Positions 1 through 8,176 of a stretch of DNA of 45,962 nt are shown here, piece by piece. The stretch comes from Oscillospiraceae bacterium (GTDB taxonomy: Bacteria; Bacillota; Clostridia; Oscillospirales; Oscillospiraceae): positions 10,627 to 56,588 of the forward strand of contig JAJPYE010000027.1 in assembly GCA_021205095.1 (NCBI GenBank). Reading direction: 5' to 3'. Position numbers and translations under genes: made by a program. Below the pieces are notes generated by a model that searched no databases, was not told the DNA's origin, and saw only the letters and a program-made list of their open reading frames with translations. Numbering within the stretch: the stretch's first letter is position 1; each line of letters begins with the position of its first letter.

Positions 1-21
1 AAGATTTAATAAATCTGACAG

Positions 22-50
22 TTGCTTTTCCCGGAATTTTTTCTTATAAT
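22..50 (+). promoter_or_regulatory. Sigma-A type promoter of the D,D-carboxypeptidase gene
   Basis: TTGCTT at 22-27, a 17-base spacer and TATAAT at 45-50 match the housekeeping consensus well. Transcription would start near 57, giving a leader of about 65 bases before the ATG at 121. Confidence 0.7.
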
Positions 51-120
51 GGTATGGTCAAGGTTAAGAGAGGGCGTTTGCGTTCCTAAAATATCATATC
101 ATATTTTCTCGGAGAATGAC

Positions 121-1686
121 ATGAAAAAATTAAAGATATTTCCCTTTATACTCATCATAGTGCTGGCCCTGGGAATATTCCCGGTGTCCGCAGGCGCACT
201 GGACGATCCTTCCGTCTCTGCCAGCGCCGCTGTTTTGATGAACGCGGACACGGGAGACATCCTCTATGAAAAAAACGGCACCGCCACCGTCCAGCCCGCC
301 AGCACCACCAAAATGATGACGGCCCTGCTGGTGGTGGAGGCTATCGAGGCCGGGGATATTTCCCTGACGGACGAGGTGACGGCCTACCAGGACTGCCAGT
401 ATAACCTGGAGGACGACAGCTCCAACGCCAACCCCACCATCGAGCCGGGGGAGATTATGACGGTGGAGGATCTTCTCTACTGCGCCATGCTTCAGTCCGC
501 CAACGAGGCGTGCAATATTCTGGCGGAATATGTCAGCGGCTCCATCACTGATTTTGTGGAGCTGATGAACCAGCGGGCGGAGGAACTGGGCTGCACCGGC
601 ACTCACTTCTCCAACGCCAATGGACTGGAGGCGTCCGACCACTATACCACGGCGGAGGACTTCGCCCTCATCGCCAAGGAGGCCGTGACCCACGCCATGT
701 TCCTGACCGTCTGCGGAGCGGCCAGCTACACGGTGGGCGCCACCAATATGGCGGAGGCCCGCTCCCTGACCAATACAAACCAGCTCCTTGTCTCCTCCAG
801 CGACTATTATTATGAATACGCCTATGGCATCAAGACCGGCTATTTTGCCAACGCCGGGTACTGCCTTGTTTCTGCGGCGAACTATAACGACATGAACGTT
901 ATCTGCGTGGTCATGGGGTCTACGACCTCCAACGGACAGTTCGCGGATACCCTGACGCTGTATGACTGGGTGTTTTCCAATTACAGCCATGTCCAGCTTT
1001 TAAGATCCACAGAGACGCTCATCGCCACCGTGCCGGTGGAGATGGGAACCACCGATTCCACTGGCGCGAGAGCGTCCAGCGCCGTTACAGCGCTGCTGCC
1101 AAACGATTATGACACCTCCAGCCTGGAATACCGGGTCACACTGTATTACGAGCAGGAGGGGGAGTCGGCCCTGGAAGCTCCTGTGAACGCCGGAGACGTG
1201 ATCGGCGAGGTATCCGTGGTGCTGGACGGCGAGGTGTACGGCACCTCCAGCCTGGTGGCCACCAATACGGTGGAGATGAGCCGCGCCACCTATCTTCGCT
1301 CTCAGATAAAGTCCATGTTCCAGGAGCCGGTGGTGCGCCGCATTATCACGATTTTGATTATCCTTCTGGCCGCCTATATCCTGCTGGTGGTGTTTTATCG
1401 GCTCCAGCGCCGCCGCCACGTCCGCAGCGTCCGTCAGGCCAAGCGGGATCGGGCTATCGCCCAGGCCGAGTGGGAGACCGAGTGGCTGGATATTCCCACA
1501 GAAAAGCGCAGGGATCCCAGTATCGGCTATTTTGACGATCGACGCCGCGATAATCGGGATGATTACAGCCGGGACGACTACGATGACTATGACGATTACG
1601 ACGATTATGACGATGACCCGGACGACACGCCCCCCACAAGCCGGAACGGTCGGGACGACTATTTTGACAGCTTCTTTAATAATTAA
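121..1686 (+). CDS. D-alanyl-D-alanine carboxypeptidase (penicillin-binding protein, peptidase S11) with a transmembrane anchor and an acidic tail
   Basis: It should trim the terminal D-Ala from peptidoglycan stem peptides outside the membrane. The 521-residue product has a signal peptide (residues 1-26) and the three penicillin-binding motifs in order: STTK (S61, K64), SAN (126-128) and KTG (238-240). A C-terminal domain covers about 300-385. Family members of the DacA/DacF type usually end near residue 400 with an amphipathic anchoring helix. Here a true transmembrane helix (about 408-427) is followed by some 95 cytoplasmic residues, first Arg-rich, then an Asp/Tyr-rich run (DDYDDY repeats, about 480-500). 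I chose the ATG at 121 because it is preceded by GGAG and begins the signal peptide; an upstream in-frame start at 22 lies inside the promoter. A strong terminator follows, so it is probably monocistronic. Confidence 0.93.
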   Translation: MKKLKIFPFILIIVLALGIFPVSAGALDDPSVSASAAVLMNADTGDILYEKNGTATVQPASTTKMMTALLVVEAIEAGDISLTDEVTAYQDCQYNLEDDSSNANPTIEPGEIMTVEDLLYCAMLQSANEACNILAEYVSGSITDFVELMNQRAEELGCTGTHFSNANGLEASDHYTTAEDFALIAKEAVTHAMFLTVCGAASYTVGATNMAEARSLTNTNQLLVSSSDYYYEYAYGIKTGYFANAGYCLVSAANYNDMNVICVVMGSTTSNGQFADTLTLYDWVFSNYSHVQLLRSTETLIATVPVEMGTTDSTGARASSAVTALLPNDYDTSSLEYRVTLYYEQEGESALEAPVNAGDVIGEVSVVLDGEVYGTSSLVATNTVEMSRATYLRSQIKSMFQEPVVRRIITILIILLAAYILLVVFYRLQRRRHVRSVRQAKRDRAIAQAEWETEWLDIPTEKRRDPSIGYFDDRRRDNRDDYSRDDYDDYDDYDDYDDDPDDTPPTSRNGRDDYFDSFFNN

Positions 1687-1703
1687 TGAATTGATGATAT
1701 AAA

Positions 1704-1739
1704 ACGATTTTTGCGCCCCTTCGGGGGCGCAAAAATCGT
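1704..1739. terminator. Strong stem-loop terminator after the carboxypeptidase gene
   Basis: A perfect 16-bp stem (1704-1719 with 1724-1739) closes on a TTCG tetraloop. The stem contains a T-run before its GC core, and its mirror-image A/T arms mean it could act in both directions. Confidence 0.85.
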
Positions 1740-1810
1740 CTTATAAGCTCTTGGTGATCGGGTTTATCTTTCAGTACAGCCGGTCTTACAGGTACGCGCA
1801 TAAAATATTA

Positions 1811-1849
1811 GCCCCAGCTCCGCAGAAAAGCATTTTGCGGGGCTGGGGC
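1811..1849 (-). terminator. Terminator of the aminotransferase transcript
   Basis: A 14-bp GC-rich stem (1811-1824 with 1836-1849, one G.T pair) lies just past the stop of the minus-strand aminotransferase. Reading the minus strand it is followed by a T-rich stretch (complement of 1801-1810). Confidence 0.8.
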
Positions 1850-1863
1850 CTATGGCATATAGT

Positions 1864-3054
1864 TTATTTTTTATAGCTCTCCGCCAGTCGGGCGAATACG
1901 GGGAGCGCCCGCTGGATGCGCTGGGTGGGGACGCAGTAGGAGATGCGGACGTGGCCGGGGCAGCCGAAGCCGGAGCCGGGGACAATGAGCAGGTCGAAGT
2001 CGTCTCTGGCCCGCAGGCTGAAGGCCGCGTCGTCCGGCTCCAGGGACTGGGGGAACAGATAGAAGGTGCCGCCTGGCTCCACGCAGGAATAGCCCAGCGC
2101 CCGCAGGCCGTCCACCAGCAGCCGCCGGTTCTCCGCGTATACGGAAAGATCCGCCGTGTCGTCCGCGCAGGCGGCCACCACAAGCTGGAACAGGGATGGG
2201 GCGTTCACGCAGCCCAAGGCCCGGCCCGCGCCGGCGATGGCCGCGAACACCCGCTGCCAGTCCTCCACCGTCTCATGCACCGCCACATAGCCGATGCGTT
2301 CGCCGGGAATGGACAGGCACTTGGAGAAGGAATAACACACCAGGGTGTTGTTATAGTATTTGGGGATATATGGCACCTGCACTCCGTCGTAGACGATCTC
2401 CCGATAAGGCTCGTCGGAAATGATATAGATGGGGTGGCCGTATTCGGCGCTCTTGGTTTCCAGCAGATCGGCCAGAGCCTGAATGGTCTTTTCGGAATAC
2501 ACCGACCCGGAGGGGTTGTTGGGGGAGTTTATCAGCACCGCCTTGGTATGGGGGTTGATGGCCCGCTCCATGGCCGCCAGGTCAAGCTGGAAATGCTCTG
2601 TGTCCGGGGGAATGACCACCATTTTCCCGTGGGCGGATTCGATGAACACCTTGTATTCCGGGAAGTAGGGGGCCGGGACGATGAACTCGTCCTCCGGGCA
2701 GCACAGTCCGTGGAAGCAGCAGGTCAGGGACATGGCCGCCCCCATGGTGAGATACAGCCCGTCCGGAGAGAGATTGGTGCCGAAGCGTCGGTTGATGGAG
2801 GCGGCCAGGGCCGCTTTCGCCCCCGCGTCTCCGGCGGCGCTGGTGTAGCCGTGGAGGGTAACAGGGTCAATCTCGTCAATCAGACGCCGGATGGTCTCGT
2901 TTACCGAGGGCGGAGCGGGAACACTGGGGTTTCCGATGGAGAAGTCATATACGTTCTCCGCTCCCACCACCGCGGCGCGGCGCTTGCCATAGTCGAACAG
3001 CTCCCGAATAACGGAGCGCTCCGTTCCCAGGGCTACCATTTTTTCTGCTAACAT
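1864..3054 (-). CDS. Class I/II pyridoxal-phosphate aminotransferase
   Basis: It is a fold-type I PLP enzyme of 396 residues, a normal family length. The motif SFSKCLSIPGERIGY contains the PLP-binding lysine with the usual R-x-GY after it; NSPNNPSG and SDEPYREI match the conserved asparagine and Asp/Tyr cofactor contacts. The substrate cannot be read from sequence; relatives act on aspartate, alanine or aromatic amino acids. The ATG at 3054 has only a weak upstream AAAGG, but its N-terminus (MLAEKMVALG) looks like clostridial relatives; an alternative ATG lies at 3039. It sits 28 bases downstream of uvrB on the same strand and is probably co-transcribed. Confidence 0.88.
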   Translation of the reverse strand: MLAEKMVALGTERSVIRELFDYGKRRAAVVGAENVYDFSIGNPSVPAPPSVNETIRRLIDEIDPVTLHGYTSAAGDAGAKAALAASINRRFGTNLSPDGLYLTMGAAMSLTCCFHGLCCPEDEFIVPAPYFPEYKVFIESAHGKMVVIPPDTEHFQLDLAAMERAINPHTKAVLINSPNNPSGSVYSEKTIQALADLLETKSAEYGHPIYIISDEPYREIVYDGVQVPYIPKYYNNTLVCYSFSKCLSIPGERIGYVAVHETVEDWQRVFAAIAGAGRALGCVNAPSLFQLVVAACADDTADLSVYAENRRLLVDGLRALGYSCVEPGGTFYLFPQSLEPDDAAFSLRARDDFDLLIVPGSGFGCPGHVRISYCVPTQRIQRALPVFARLAESYKK

Positions 3055-3082
3055 TGCTTTGTACCAAGCCTTTCTGTATATA

Positions 3083-5053
3083 TTATTTTTCTCCTCGTAA
3101 TTTTACCAGCCTGTCCCGTATGACCGCCGCGTACTCGAACTCCAGCATTTTTGCGGCCTTGCGCATTTGTTTTTCCAGCTTCTCTATTTCTTCCTGCCGC
3201 TCCCGTTCGGTCATCTTCACGCCGGCGGCGGTGACGGCCTCCGCCTCCTCCGCGCTGCCGGAGATTTCAATCAGATCCCGCACGCTCTTGACAATGGTTT
3301 TGGGAACGATGCCGTGGGCCTCGTTGTATGCCTGCTGCTTGGCCCGGCGGCGCTCCGTCTCTGTGATGGCGGCCCGCATGGAGGGGGTAATGTCGTCGGC
3401 GTACATGATGACCGTTCCCTCCGCGTTTCGGGCCGCTCTGCCGATGGTCTGGATAAGACTGGTCTCCGAGCGGAGGAAGCCCTCCTTGTCCGCATCCAGA
3501 ATAGCCACCAGGGACACCTCCGGCAAATCCAGCCCCTCCCGCAAAAGGTTTATGCCCACCAGCACGTCAAATTCGCCCAGGCGCATATCCCGTATGATCT
3601 CCATCCGCTCCATGGAGCCGATGTTGTGGTGCAGATACCGGCTGCGGATGCCCGCGTCGGTGAGGTAGGCGGTCAGATCCTCCGCCATTTTCACGGTCAG
3701 GGTCGTGACCAGGGTGCGCTGGTTTTTGGCGATGCGTTCCTGAATCTCCCCGATCAGGTCGTCTATCTGGCCTTCCACCGGGCGGACTATAATCTTCGGG
3801 TCTAAAAGCCCGGTGGGGCGGATAACCTGCTCCGCGATCTGGCCCGCCCGCTCCCGTTCGTACTGCCCCGGTGTGGCGGAGACATATACCGCCTGGTGTA
3901 TCCGGCTGTTGAACTCGTCGAAGGTCAGTGGCCGGTTGTCGAAGGCGGAGGGCAGGCGGAAGCCATAGTTCACCAGCGTCTCCTTCCGGCTCCTGTCCCC
4001 CCGGTACATGGCCCGCACCTGGGGCAGGGTGACGTGGCTCTCGTCTACAAACAGGATGAAGTCCTTGGGGAAGTAGTCCAGCAGCGTCATGGGGGCGCTG
4101 CCCGGTTCCCGGCCTGATATAATGCGGGAATAATTCTCTATCCCGGAGCAGTAGCCCAGCTCCTGCATCATTTCGATGTCATATTCCGTCCGCTGCTGTA
4201 TGCGCTGGGCCTCCAGCAGCTTTCCGTTTTCCTGGAACCAGGCCACCCGCTCTGAAAGCTCCTGGCGTATCTCTCCAATGGCCCGCTCCATTTTCTCGTG
4301 GGTGGTGACATAGTGGGAGGCGGGGTATATGGCGCAGCGGTTCACTGTCCGCATAGGCGCGCCGGTGACGACGTTTATCTCGCTGATGCGGTCGATCTCG
4401 TCCCCAAAATATTCCACCCGGATGGCGTGGTCGCGAGCGTAGGCGGGGAATATCTCCACCGTGTCCCCCCGGACGCGGAAGCGGTTTCGCTCAAAGGCCA
4501 CATCGTTGCGCTCGTAGCGTATTTCCACCAGGCGGCGGAGAAGCTCGTCCATGGGCTTTTCCATCCCAGGCCGCAGGGAGATGACCATGTTGGCGTAGTC
4601 GATAGGGTCGCCCAGGCCGTAAATGCAGCTCACGGAGGAGACGATGATCACGTCCCGCCGCTCAAACAGGGAGCTGGTGGCGCTGTGGCGCAGCCGGTCA
4701 ATCTCGTCGTTTATGGAGGCGTCCTTTTCAATGAAGGTGTCTGTGTGGGGAATATAAGCCTCCGGCTGGTAGTAGTCGTAGTAGGAGACGAAGTACTCCA
4801 CCGCGTTTTCCGGGAAAAACTCCCGGAACTCCCCGCATAGCTGGGCGGCCAGGGTTTTGTTGTGGGCCAGCACCAGGGTGGGCCGGTTGAGCCGCTCGAT
4901 GACCTTCGCCATGGTGTAGGTCTTGCCGGAGCCGGTGACGCCCAGAAGCACCTGTTCCTCTATTCCGTTTTCCAGCCCCGCCGCCAGGGTCTCGATGGCC
5001 TCCGGCTGATCCCCGGCGGGCTGATAGTCTGATATTAGCTTGAAATGTCCCAT
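3083..5053 (-). CDS. uvrB: Excinuclease ABC subunit B
   Basis: UvrB is the damage-verifying helicase-like subunit of nucleotide excision repair, loaded by UvrA and recruiting UvrC. The 656 residues are the normal length. Walker [11 protein letters not shown] is at 38-47; the damage-probing beta-hairpin region [12 protein letters not shown] follows near residue 92; DESHVTLPQ is the Walker B box; helicase motifs [15 protein letters not shown] and QTIGRAARN are in the second RecA domain; a UVR domain for UvrC contact ends the protein. A TATAAT (complement of 5094-5099) lies 41 bases upstream of the ATG, without a convincing -35. I see no clear LexA box. Confidence 0.97.
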   Translation of the reverse strand: MGHFKLISDYQPAGDQPEAIETLAAGLENGIEEQVLLGVTGSGKTYTMAKVIERLNRPTLVLAHNKTLAAQLCGEFREFFPENAVEYFVSYYDYYQPEAYIPHTDTFIEKDASINDEIDRLRHSATSSLFERRDVIIVSSVSCIYGLGDPIDYANMVISLRPGMEKPMDELLRRLVEIRYERNDVAFERNRFRVRGDTVEIFPAYARDHAIRVEYFGDEIDRISEINVVTGAPMRTVNRCAIYPASHYVTTHEKMERAIGEIRQELSERVAWFQENGKLLEAQRIQQRTEYDIEMMQELGYCSGIENYSRIISGREPGSAPMTLLDYFPKDFILFVDESHVTLPQVRAMYRGDRSRKETLVNYGFRLPSAFDNRPLTFDEFNSRIHQAVYVSATPGQYERERAGQIAEQVIRPTGLLDPKIIVRPVEGQIDDLIGEIQERIAKNQRTLVTTLTVKMAEDLTAYLTDAGIRSRYLHHNIGSMERMEIIRDMRLGEFDVLVGINLLREGLDLPEVSLVAILDADKEGFLRSETSLIQTIGRAARNAEGTVIMYADDITPSMRAAITETERRRAKQQAYNEAHGIVPKTIVKSVRDLIEISGSAEEAEAVTAAGVKMTERERQEEIEKLEKQMRKAAKMLEFEYAAVIRDRLVKLRGEK

Positions 5054-5103
5054 ACGCGCCCCACCGAAAAATCATAAAACTTTGTTTACTCCCATTATAT
5101 CAT

Positions 5104-5181
5104 GTCTTGCGGTTCCGCCCGAAGGGCGGGAGCAAGACGATTGAAATCATAATATTATAATAACGTCCTGACGTTATTATA
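5104..5181. repeat. Two adjacent palindromes upstream of uvrB
   Basis: The first hairpin pairs GTCTTGC (5104-5110) with GCAAGAC (5132-5138), with an inner GC-rich stem. The second is a perfect 11-bp AT-rich stem (5156-5166 with 5171-5181) with a CCTG loop. A 13-mer ATTATATCAYGTC occurs both at 5094-5106 and 5176-5188. Neither has a proper T-run. They fill the gap between uvrB and the DUF2442 gene and could be regulatory or a small dispersed repeat. No gene is visible at 5054-5259. Confidence 0.5.
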
Positions 5182-5259
5182 TCACGTCCGCCCGCCGATG
5201 AAAAGCGGCGAAAGGCGCTGCCCTAAAAAGCAAGAGCAGTGACATTGAAGTGTTGCCTG

Positions 5260-5547
5260 TTATGCTCCCAAGTCGTCCGCTGTCAGCGGTTCTAACGGTG
5301 TTCCATTTTCCCACAACTCACACTCGGATATGTCTATATCCTCGTTCCACGATATGCCGCATCCGCCGCAGTCCACCACAACATTTTTGAATAGAGCGGG
5401 ATTATCCCGCAGCGGCGTAAACATCTGCGGAAACTCTGGGAGAAGCTGTTTTACATCATACAACTTTTCTACACCGTTTACGAAAAGAACATATAGCATC
5501 AAGTCGTCCAGCGCTTTTACTTCCTTCACTCTGATAGATAAAGCCAT
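5260..5547 (-). CDS. DUF2442 domain protein, third gene of the RHH/DUF4160/DUF2442 operon
   Basis: This 95-residue protein matches the DUF2442 pattern: a V-x-x-V opening strand, FVNGVEKLYDVK, and a C-terminal G-C-G-I-S-W-N-E-DID segment in the place of the family's W-x-x-x-x-D-L. Function is not established; DUF2442 proteins are commonly encoded beside DUF4160 proteins and are often suspected antitoxins or DNA-binding partners. It starts 36 bases after the DUF4160 stop, in line with one transcript from the promoter at 6063-6091. The pairing is seen here; a toxin-antitoxin role is inference. Confidence 0.8.
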   Translation of the reverse strand: MALSIRVKEVKALDDLMLYVLFVNGVEKLYDVKQLLPEFPQMFTPLRDNPALFKNVVVDCGGCGISWNEDIDISECELWENGTPLEPLTADDLGA

Positions 5548-5583
5548 TCCTGAATCCCCCTTCCAGGTTTAACGTCCCTCACA

Positions 5584-5835
5584 CTATTCCAGCGGAGGGA
5601 GCTTTTTGAGCGTTTTGGTATCCCACATTTTCATAATGTCGGTTTTGTACTCCTCAGCCCATTCTCTGACAAGATTTTGGGCTTTTATCGGCAAATCGCC
5701 CTCTATCATTTCCAAAGTCTGAATGTCAAAGCTGCCGTTATACTCTCCGTAGACCGCATGAAAATGTGGAGGGTTATGTTCTCTTGTTAGAAAAATTTTA
5801 ATAATAATCCCGTAAAATCTGGTGATTTCTGGCAC
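5584..5835 (-). CDS. DUF4160 domain protein
   Basis: An 83-residue protein with the family hallmark near its N-terminus: a short hydrophobic beta-strand region followed by REHNPPHFHAVYGE, a His-rich motif that could bind metal or form an active site. It starts with GTG at 5835, preceded by AGGAGG that lies inside the end of the upstream RHH gene; only two bases separate the genes, so translation is likely coupled. Biochemical function is unknown. Widespread pairing with DUF2442 makes it the candidate toxin or effector of the module, by context only. Confidence 0.82.
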   Translation of the reverse strand: MPEITRFYGIIIKIFLTREHNPPHFHAVYGEYNGSFDIQTLEMIEGDLPIKAQNLVREWAEEYKTDIMKMWDTKTLKKLPPLE

Positions 5836-5837
5836 TG

Positions 5838-6035
5838 TTATACCTCCTGTTCATTTTGTCTGTCCCGCTCCATCGCGTCGTCAATGGCACGTCCTATAAA
5901 AGCATTCACGCTTTCCCCCCCGGTCTCTGCGTGAGCCCTGATGATGGCCTTCTTGCCCTTGGAGACTGTAAGATTTATTCTGTCTAGGTTCTCGATGATC
6001 CATTTGTTTCTGTATGCGCTTTTGTCAATGGCCGT
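5838..6035 (-). CDS. Ribbon-helix-helix (Arc/CopG-like) DNA-binding protein lacking a normal start codon
   Basis: The reading frame encodes 65 residues: DRINLTVSKG (the DNA-contacting beta-strand), then KKAIIRAHAETGG and ESVNAFIGRAIDDAMERD (the two helices), a standard RHH repressor or antitoxin fold. The expected start is ACG at 6033-6035 (ACG GCC ATT GAC), ten bases after AGGAGG; one base change from ATG. The only ATG near the ribosome site (6038-6040) is in another frame and stops after 17 codons. So the gene either uses a non-canonical ACG start or is silenced by a start-codon mutation. It heads the operon and probably autoregulates it through the palindrome at 6081-6094. Confidence 0.72.
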   Translation of the reverse strand, partial: TAIDKSAYRNKWIIENLDRINLTVSKGKKAIIRAHAETGGESVNAFIGRAIDDAMERDRQNEQEV

Positions 6036-6062
6036 ATCATCGTCCCCTCCTATTATGGCAAA

Positions 6063-6094
6063 ATTATATCATGGCCGTAAATATTGTGCAATAT
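6063..6094 (-). promoter_or_regulatory. Promoter of the RHH/DUF4160/DUF2442 operon with an overlapping operator-like palindrome
   Basis: On the minus strand TTGCAC (complement of 6086-6091), a 17-base spacer and TATAAT (complement of 6063-6068) form a near-consensus promoter. The -35 box sits inside a palindrome, ATATTG-TG-CAATAT (6081-6094). This is the usual place for an RHH repressor to bind and block polymerase. Confidence 0.8.
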
Positions 6095-6232
6095 ACAATC
6101 TGTGTGGGCTATGGACATTCTCGGAGTTTCGCAAATCATAATACCATCTTAATCCCCCTTTAATTTATCACTCACAGAGGTTTCATGGGCGGCTGGTATG
6201 CTGAAAGCATCTTGAGAGACGAGGTGATTTTC

Positions 6233-7136
6233 ATGCTGCTTGCGATTGCAAAGGCGTTAGGAATCGCGGCGGGGATTGTGTGGGCGGTTTGTATGGGGTA
6301 CCAGGCCGTCTTATGGGCTGCGCCTAGGATGAAGCGGGGGGAGAATATGCTCCCGCCGGAGCGGCTGAACCGCTATGGGGTGCTGATTGCCGCCCGGAAC
6401 GAGGAGGCGGTGCTGCCCCAGCTTATCCAAAGTCTGCGGGAGCAGGACTATCCGCAGCAGCTCATTCATATTTATGTGGTGGCCGATAACTGCACCGACG
6501 GCACGGCCCAGGCGGCGCGGGCGGCTGGCCCTTCCATCTGATGACAGAGGACGCGGAGTTCACCGCGTGGTGCGCCGTGAACGGCGTGAAGGTGGGCTAC
6601 TGCAAGGAGGCGGTGTTTTATGACGAGCAGCTCACGACGCTGCGGGCCTCCTGGAATCAGCGGCTGCGCTGGGTGAAGGGATATATGCAGATGCTGAGTT
6701 ATTACGGCGGGCGGCTCCTGCGGGGGATATTCAAAAGGGCGGCCTGCCGTGTTTGGATATGCTGCTGGCCTACCTGCCCTCCTTCATCGGCGCGGCGCTG
6801 TCCTGCCTGGCTAGCGTGACCCTGGCCCTGTGGCTTCTGACCTCCGGCGGCGGCTGGCTTGCCGTGCTGTAGGAGCTGGCGCTGGGAACGGCGCAGCTTC
6901 TGGGCGGTATGCTCCTGCTGGGGTTCTATACCACCGTCAGCCAGTGGCGGCGCATCCCGCTCTCCGCAGGGCAGAAGCTGGCGCGGTGCCTTACCTTTCC
7001 CCTGTTCATGGCCACCTATCTCCCTGTTGCGGCGGCGGCCCTGGTCGTGGACGTGGGCTGGCGGCCCATTCCCCACAACCCGGTTTCAGAACGCCCGCCC
7101 ATCCAGCCGGTTCGCCAGATGACGAGGACGGGGTGA
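6233..7136 (+). pseudogene. Family 2 glycosyltransferase, decayed by an internal deletion, a frameshift and a stop codon
   Basis: Three frames together read as one membrane glycosyltransferase. Segment 1 (from ATG 6233) has an N-terminal membrane helix and the nucleotide-binding start of a GT2 domain (VLIAARNEEAVLPQLI, VVADNCTDGT). It then jumps to GWPFHLMTEDAEFTAWC (from about 6523), which normally lies over a hundred residues later, so the catalytic core with the DxD motif is deleted and the frame shifted. Segment 2 keeps the QxxRW motif (NQRLRWVKGYMQ). A one-base loss in the A-run near 6733-6736 shifts the frame again; segment 3 (LPCLDMLLAYLPSFIGAAL...) carries membrane helices, is broken by TAG at 6870-6872, and ends at 7136. 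No active enzyme can be made. Confidence 0.88.
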
Positions 7137-7171
7137 TAAAAACCGGGACAGCATCGGGCGGATGCCGTCCC
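7137..7171 (-). terminator. Terminator of the thiamine pyrophosphokinase gene
   Basis: The stem pairs GGGAC-x-GCATC (7145-7155) with GATGC-x-GTCCC (7161-7171). On the minus strand it is followed by a run of five T (complement of 7138-7142), immediately after the stop of the minus-strand gene. Confidence 0.8.
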
Positions 7172-7174
7172 AGA

Positions 7175-7819
7175 TTATGGTGCCTGCAAATCGCATACCA
7201 CCAGCAGGGCACCGTCCTTTACGCTGATTTTGGCGTGGTCGGCGGTGAAATCGTTTCCCATGCCCAGGGGAAAATCCGGGGTCAGAACAGCGTTTTCCAG
7301 CTTGTATTTTGTGCCGCGGATGGACACGCCCTGACAGGGGCCGCCGAAGGCGAAAACGGAGAGCTTGCCGCCGGTGCGGGGGAGGGTGACGGCCTGATTT
7401 TTCAGCATTTGCAGGCGGGTGTGGCCGTCGGACAGAACGGCCTGGCCGCCCCGTTCCACAATATAGAGCAGGGTTTGAAGGTTTGCCAGGGTGTGATCCA
7501 TGCGCCCACCCAGGCCACCGATGATGAGAAAGCGCCGCCAGCCCCGATCCCAGGCGTATTTTACGCAGAGCATGGTGTCCGTGTCGTCCTTGACGACGGG
7601 ATGGAAAATCACCGTCCCCGTTCCCGGAGGCTGGGCGGAGTCAAAATCCCCGATGACTGCCGCCGGAACCGCTCCCGCCTGGGCCGCCAGCGCATATCCT
7701 CCGTCCGCGCAGAGAATAAGGTCGTCCCCCTGGGGCGCTTCATAGGCCGCCGAAGGGTCGCCCTGACACCAGGCGGTGAAAATGACGCATCGCCCCTCGT
7801 GGGGCGCGAAATCGGACAT
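7175..7819 (-). CDS. thiN: Thiamine pyrophosphokinase
   Basis: It should transfer pyrophosphate from ATP to thiamine, giving the cofactor thiamine diphosphate. The 214 residues carry the family signatures: ADGGY, the metal-binding GDFDSA, KDDTDTML, GGLGGRMDHTLANL, and a C-terminal thiamine-binding beta domain. The frame is open upstream to 7942, but the ATG at 7819 is chosen because GGAGG lies eight bases before it and homologous sequence starts there. No TPP riboswitch is visible upstream. The region upstream on this strand also contains the AGCA repeat at 7969-8000. Confidence 0.92.
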   Translation of the reverse strand: MSDFAPHEGRCVIFTAWCQGDPSAAYEAPQGDDLILCADGGYALAAQAGAVPAAVIGDFDSAQPPGTGTVIFHPVVKDDTDTMLCVKYAWDRGWRRFLIIGGLGGRMDHTLANLQTLLYIVERGGQAVLSDGHTRLQMLKNQAVTLPRTGGKLSVFAFGGPCQGVSIRGTKYKLENAVLTPDFPLGMGNDFTADHAKISVKDGALLVVCDLQAP

Positions 7820-7879
7820 GGGAAACACCTCCAGAGAAAAATAACCCGCCCTGCGCCGCGTGAAATCGTTGTCTTTTGC

Positions 7880-7909
7880 TTGACGGACGGCGGGAAGGTA
7901 CGATATAAT
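7880..7909 (+). promoter_or_regulatory. Plus-strand promoter of the repeat-containing leader
   Basis: TTGACG at 7880-7885, an 18-base spacer and TATAAT at 7904-7909. Transcription would begin near 7916 and run through the AGCA repeat toward the surface-protein gene at 8177. Confidence 0.75.
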
Positions 7910-7945
7910 AAAACAATAAAAATAATCGAAAGGACTTGACACGGC

Positions 7946-8008
<63 letters not shown>

Positions 8009-8051
8009 CCGCGCCCTTTTTTCCTGTCAAGCGGCAAATTCCATAAATTTC

Positions 8052-8102
8052 AAAGGCACATTCTGTCCATTTTTCCACGGACAGGATGCGCCTTTTTGTT
8101 TT
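8052..8102 (+). terminator. Intrinsic terminator or attenuator between the repeat leader and the surface-protein gene
   Basis: A long stem (8052-8068 with 8079-8095; one G.T pair, one mismatch) closes a 10-base loop and is followed by TTTTTGTTTT on the plus strand. No complete plus-strand gene ends just upstream, so it would end the short leader transcript from 7880-7909. That makes it a candidate attenuator for the gene at 8177; no second promoter is obvious between it and that gene. Confidence 0.75.
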
Positions 8103-8176
8103 CTCTCATAGGGCGCACACGATGTCCCCAGGCGATATGCCAGTCGTGAATTTTTTCTGAAAGGAAATACGAGACC

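Noticed and set aside
1852-3051. A 399-residue plus-strand frame opposite the aminotransferase
   Set aside because: The minus frame has clear PLP-enzyme motifs and length; the plus frame has none.
6185-6232. An upstream ATG for the glycosyltransferase remnant
   Set aside because: The ATG at 6233 begins the membrane helix and has GAGGTG at a suitable distance; the earlier start adds 16 residues without similarity to the family.
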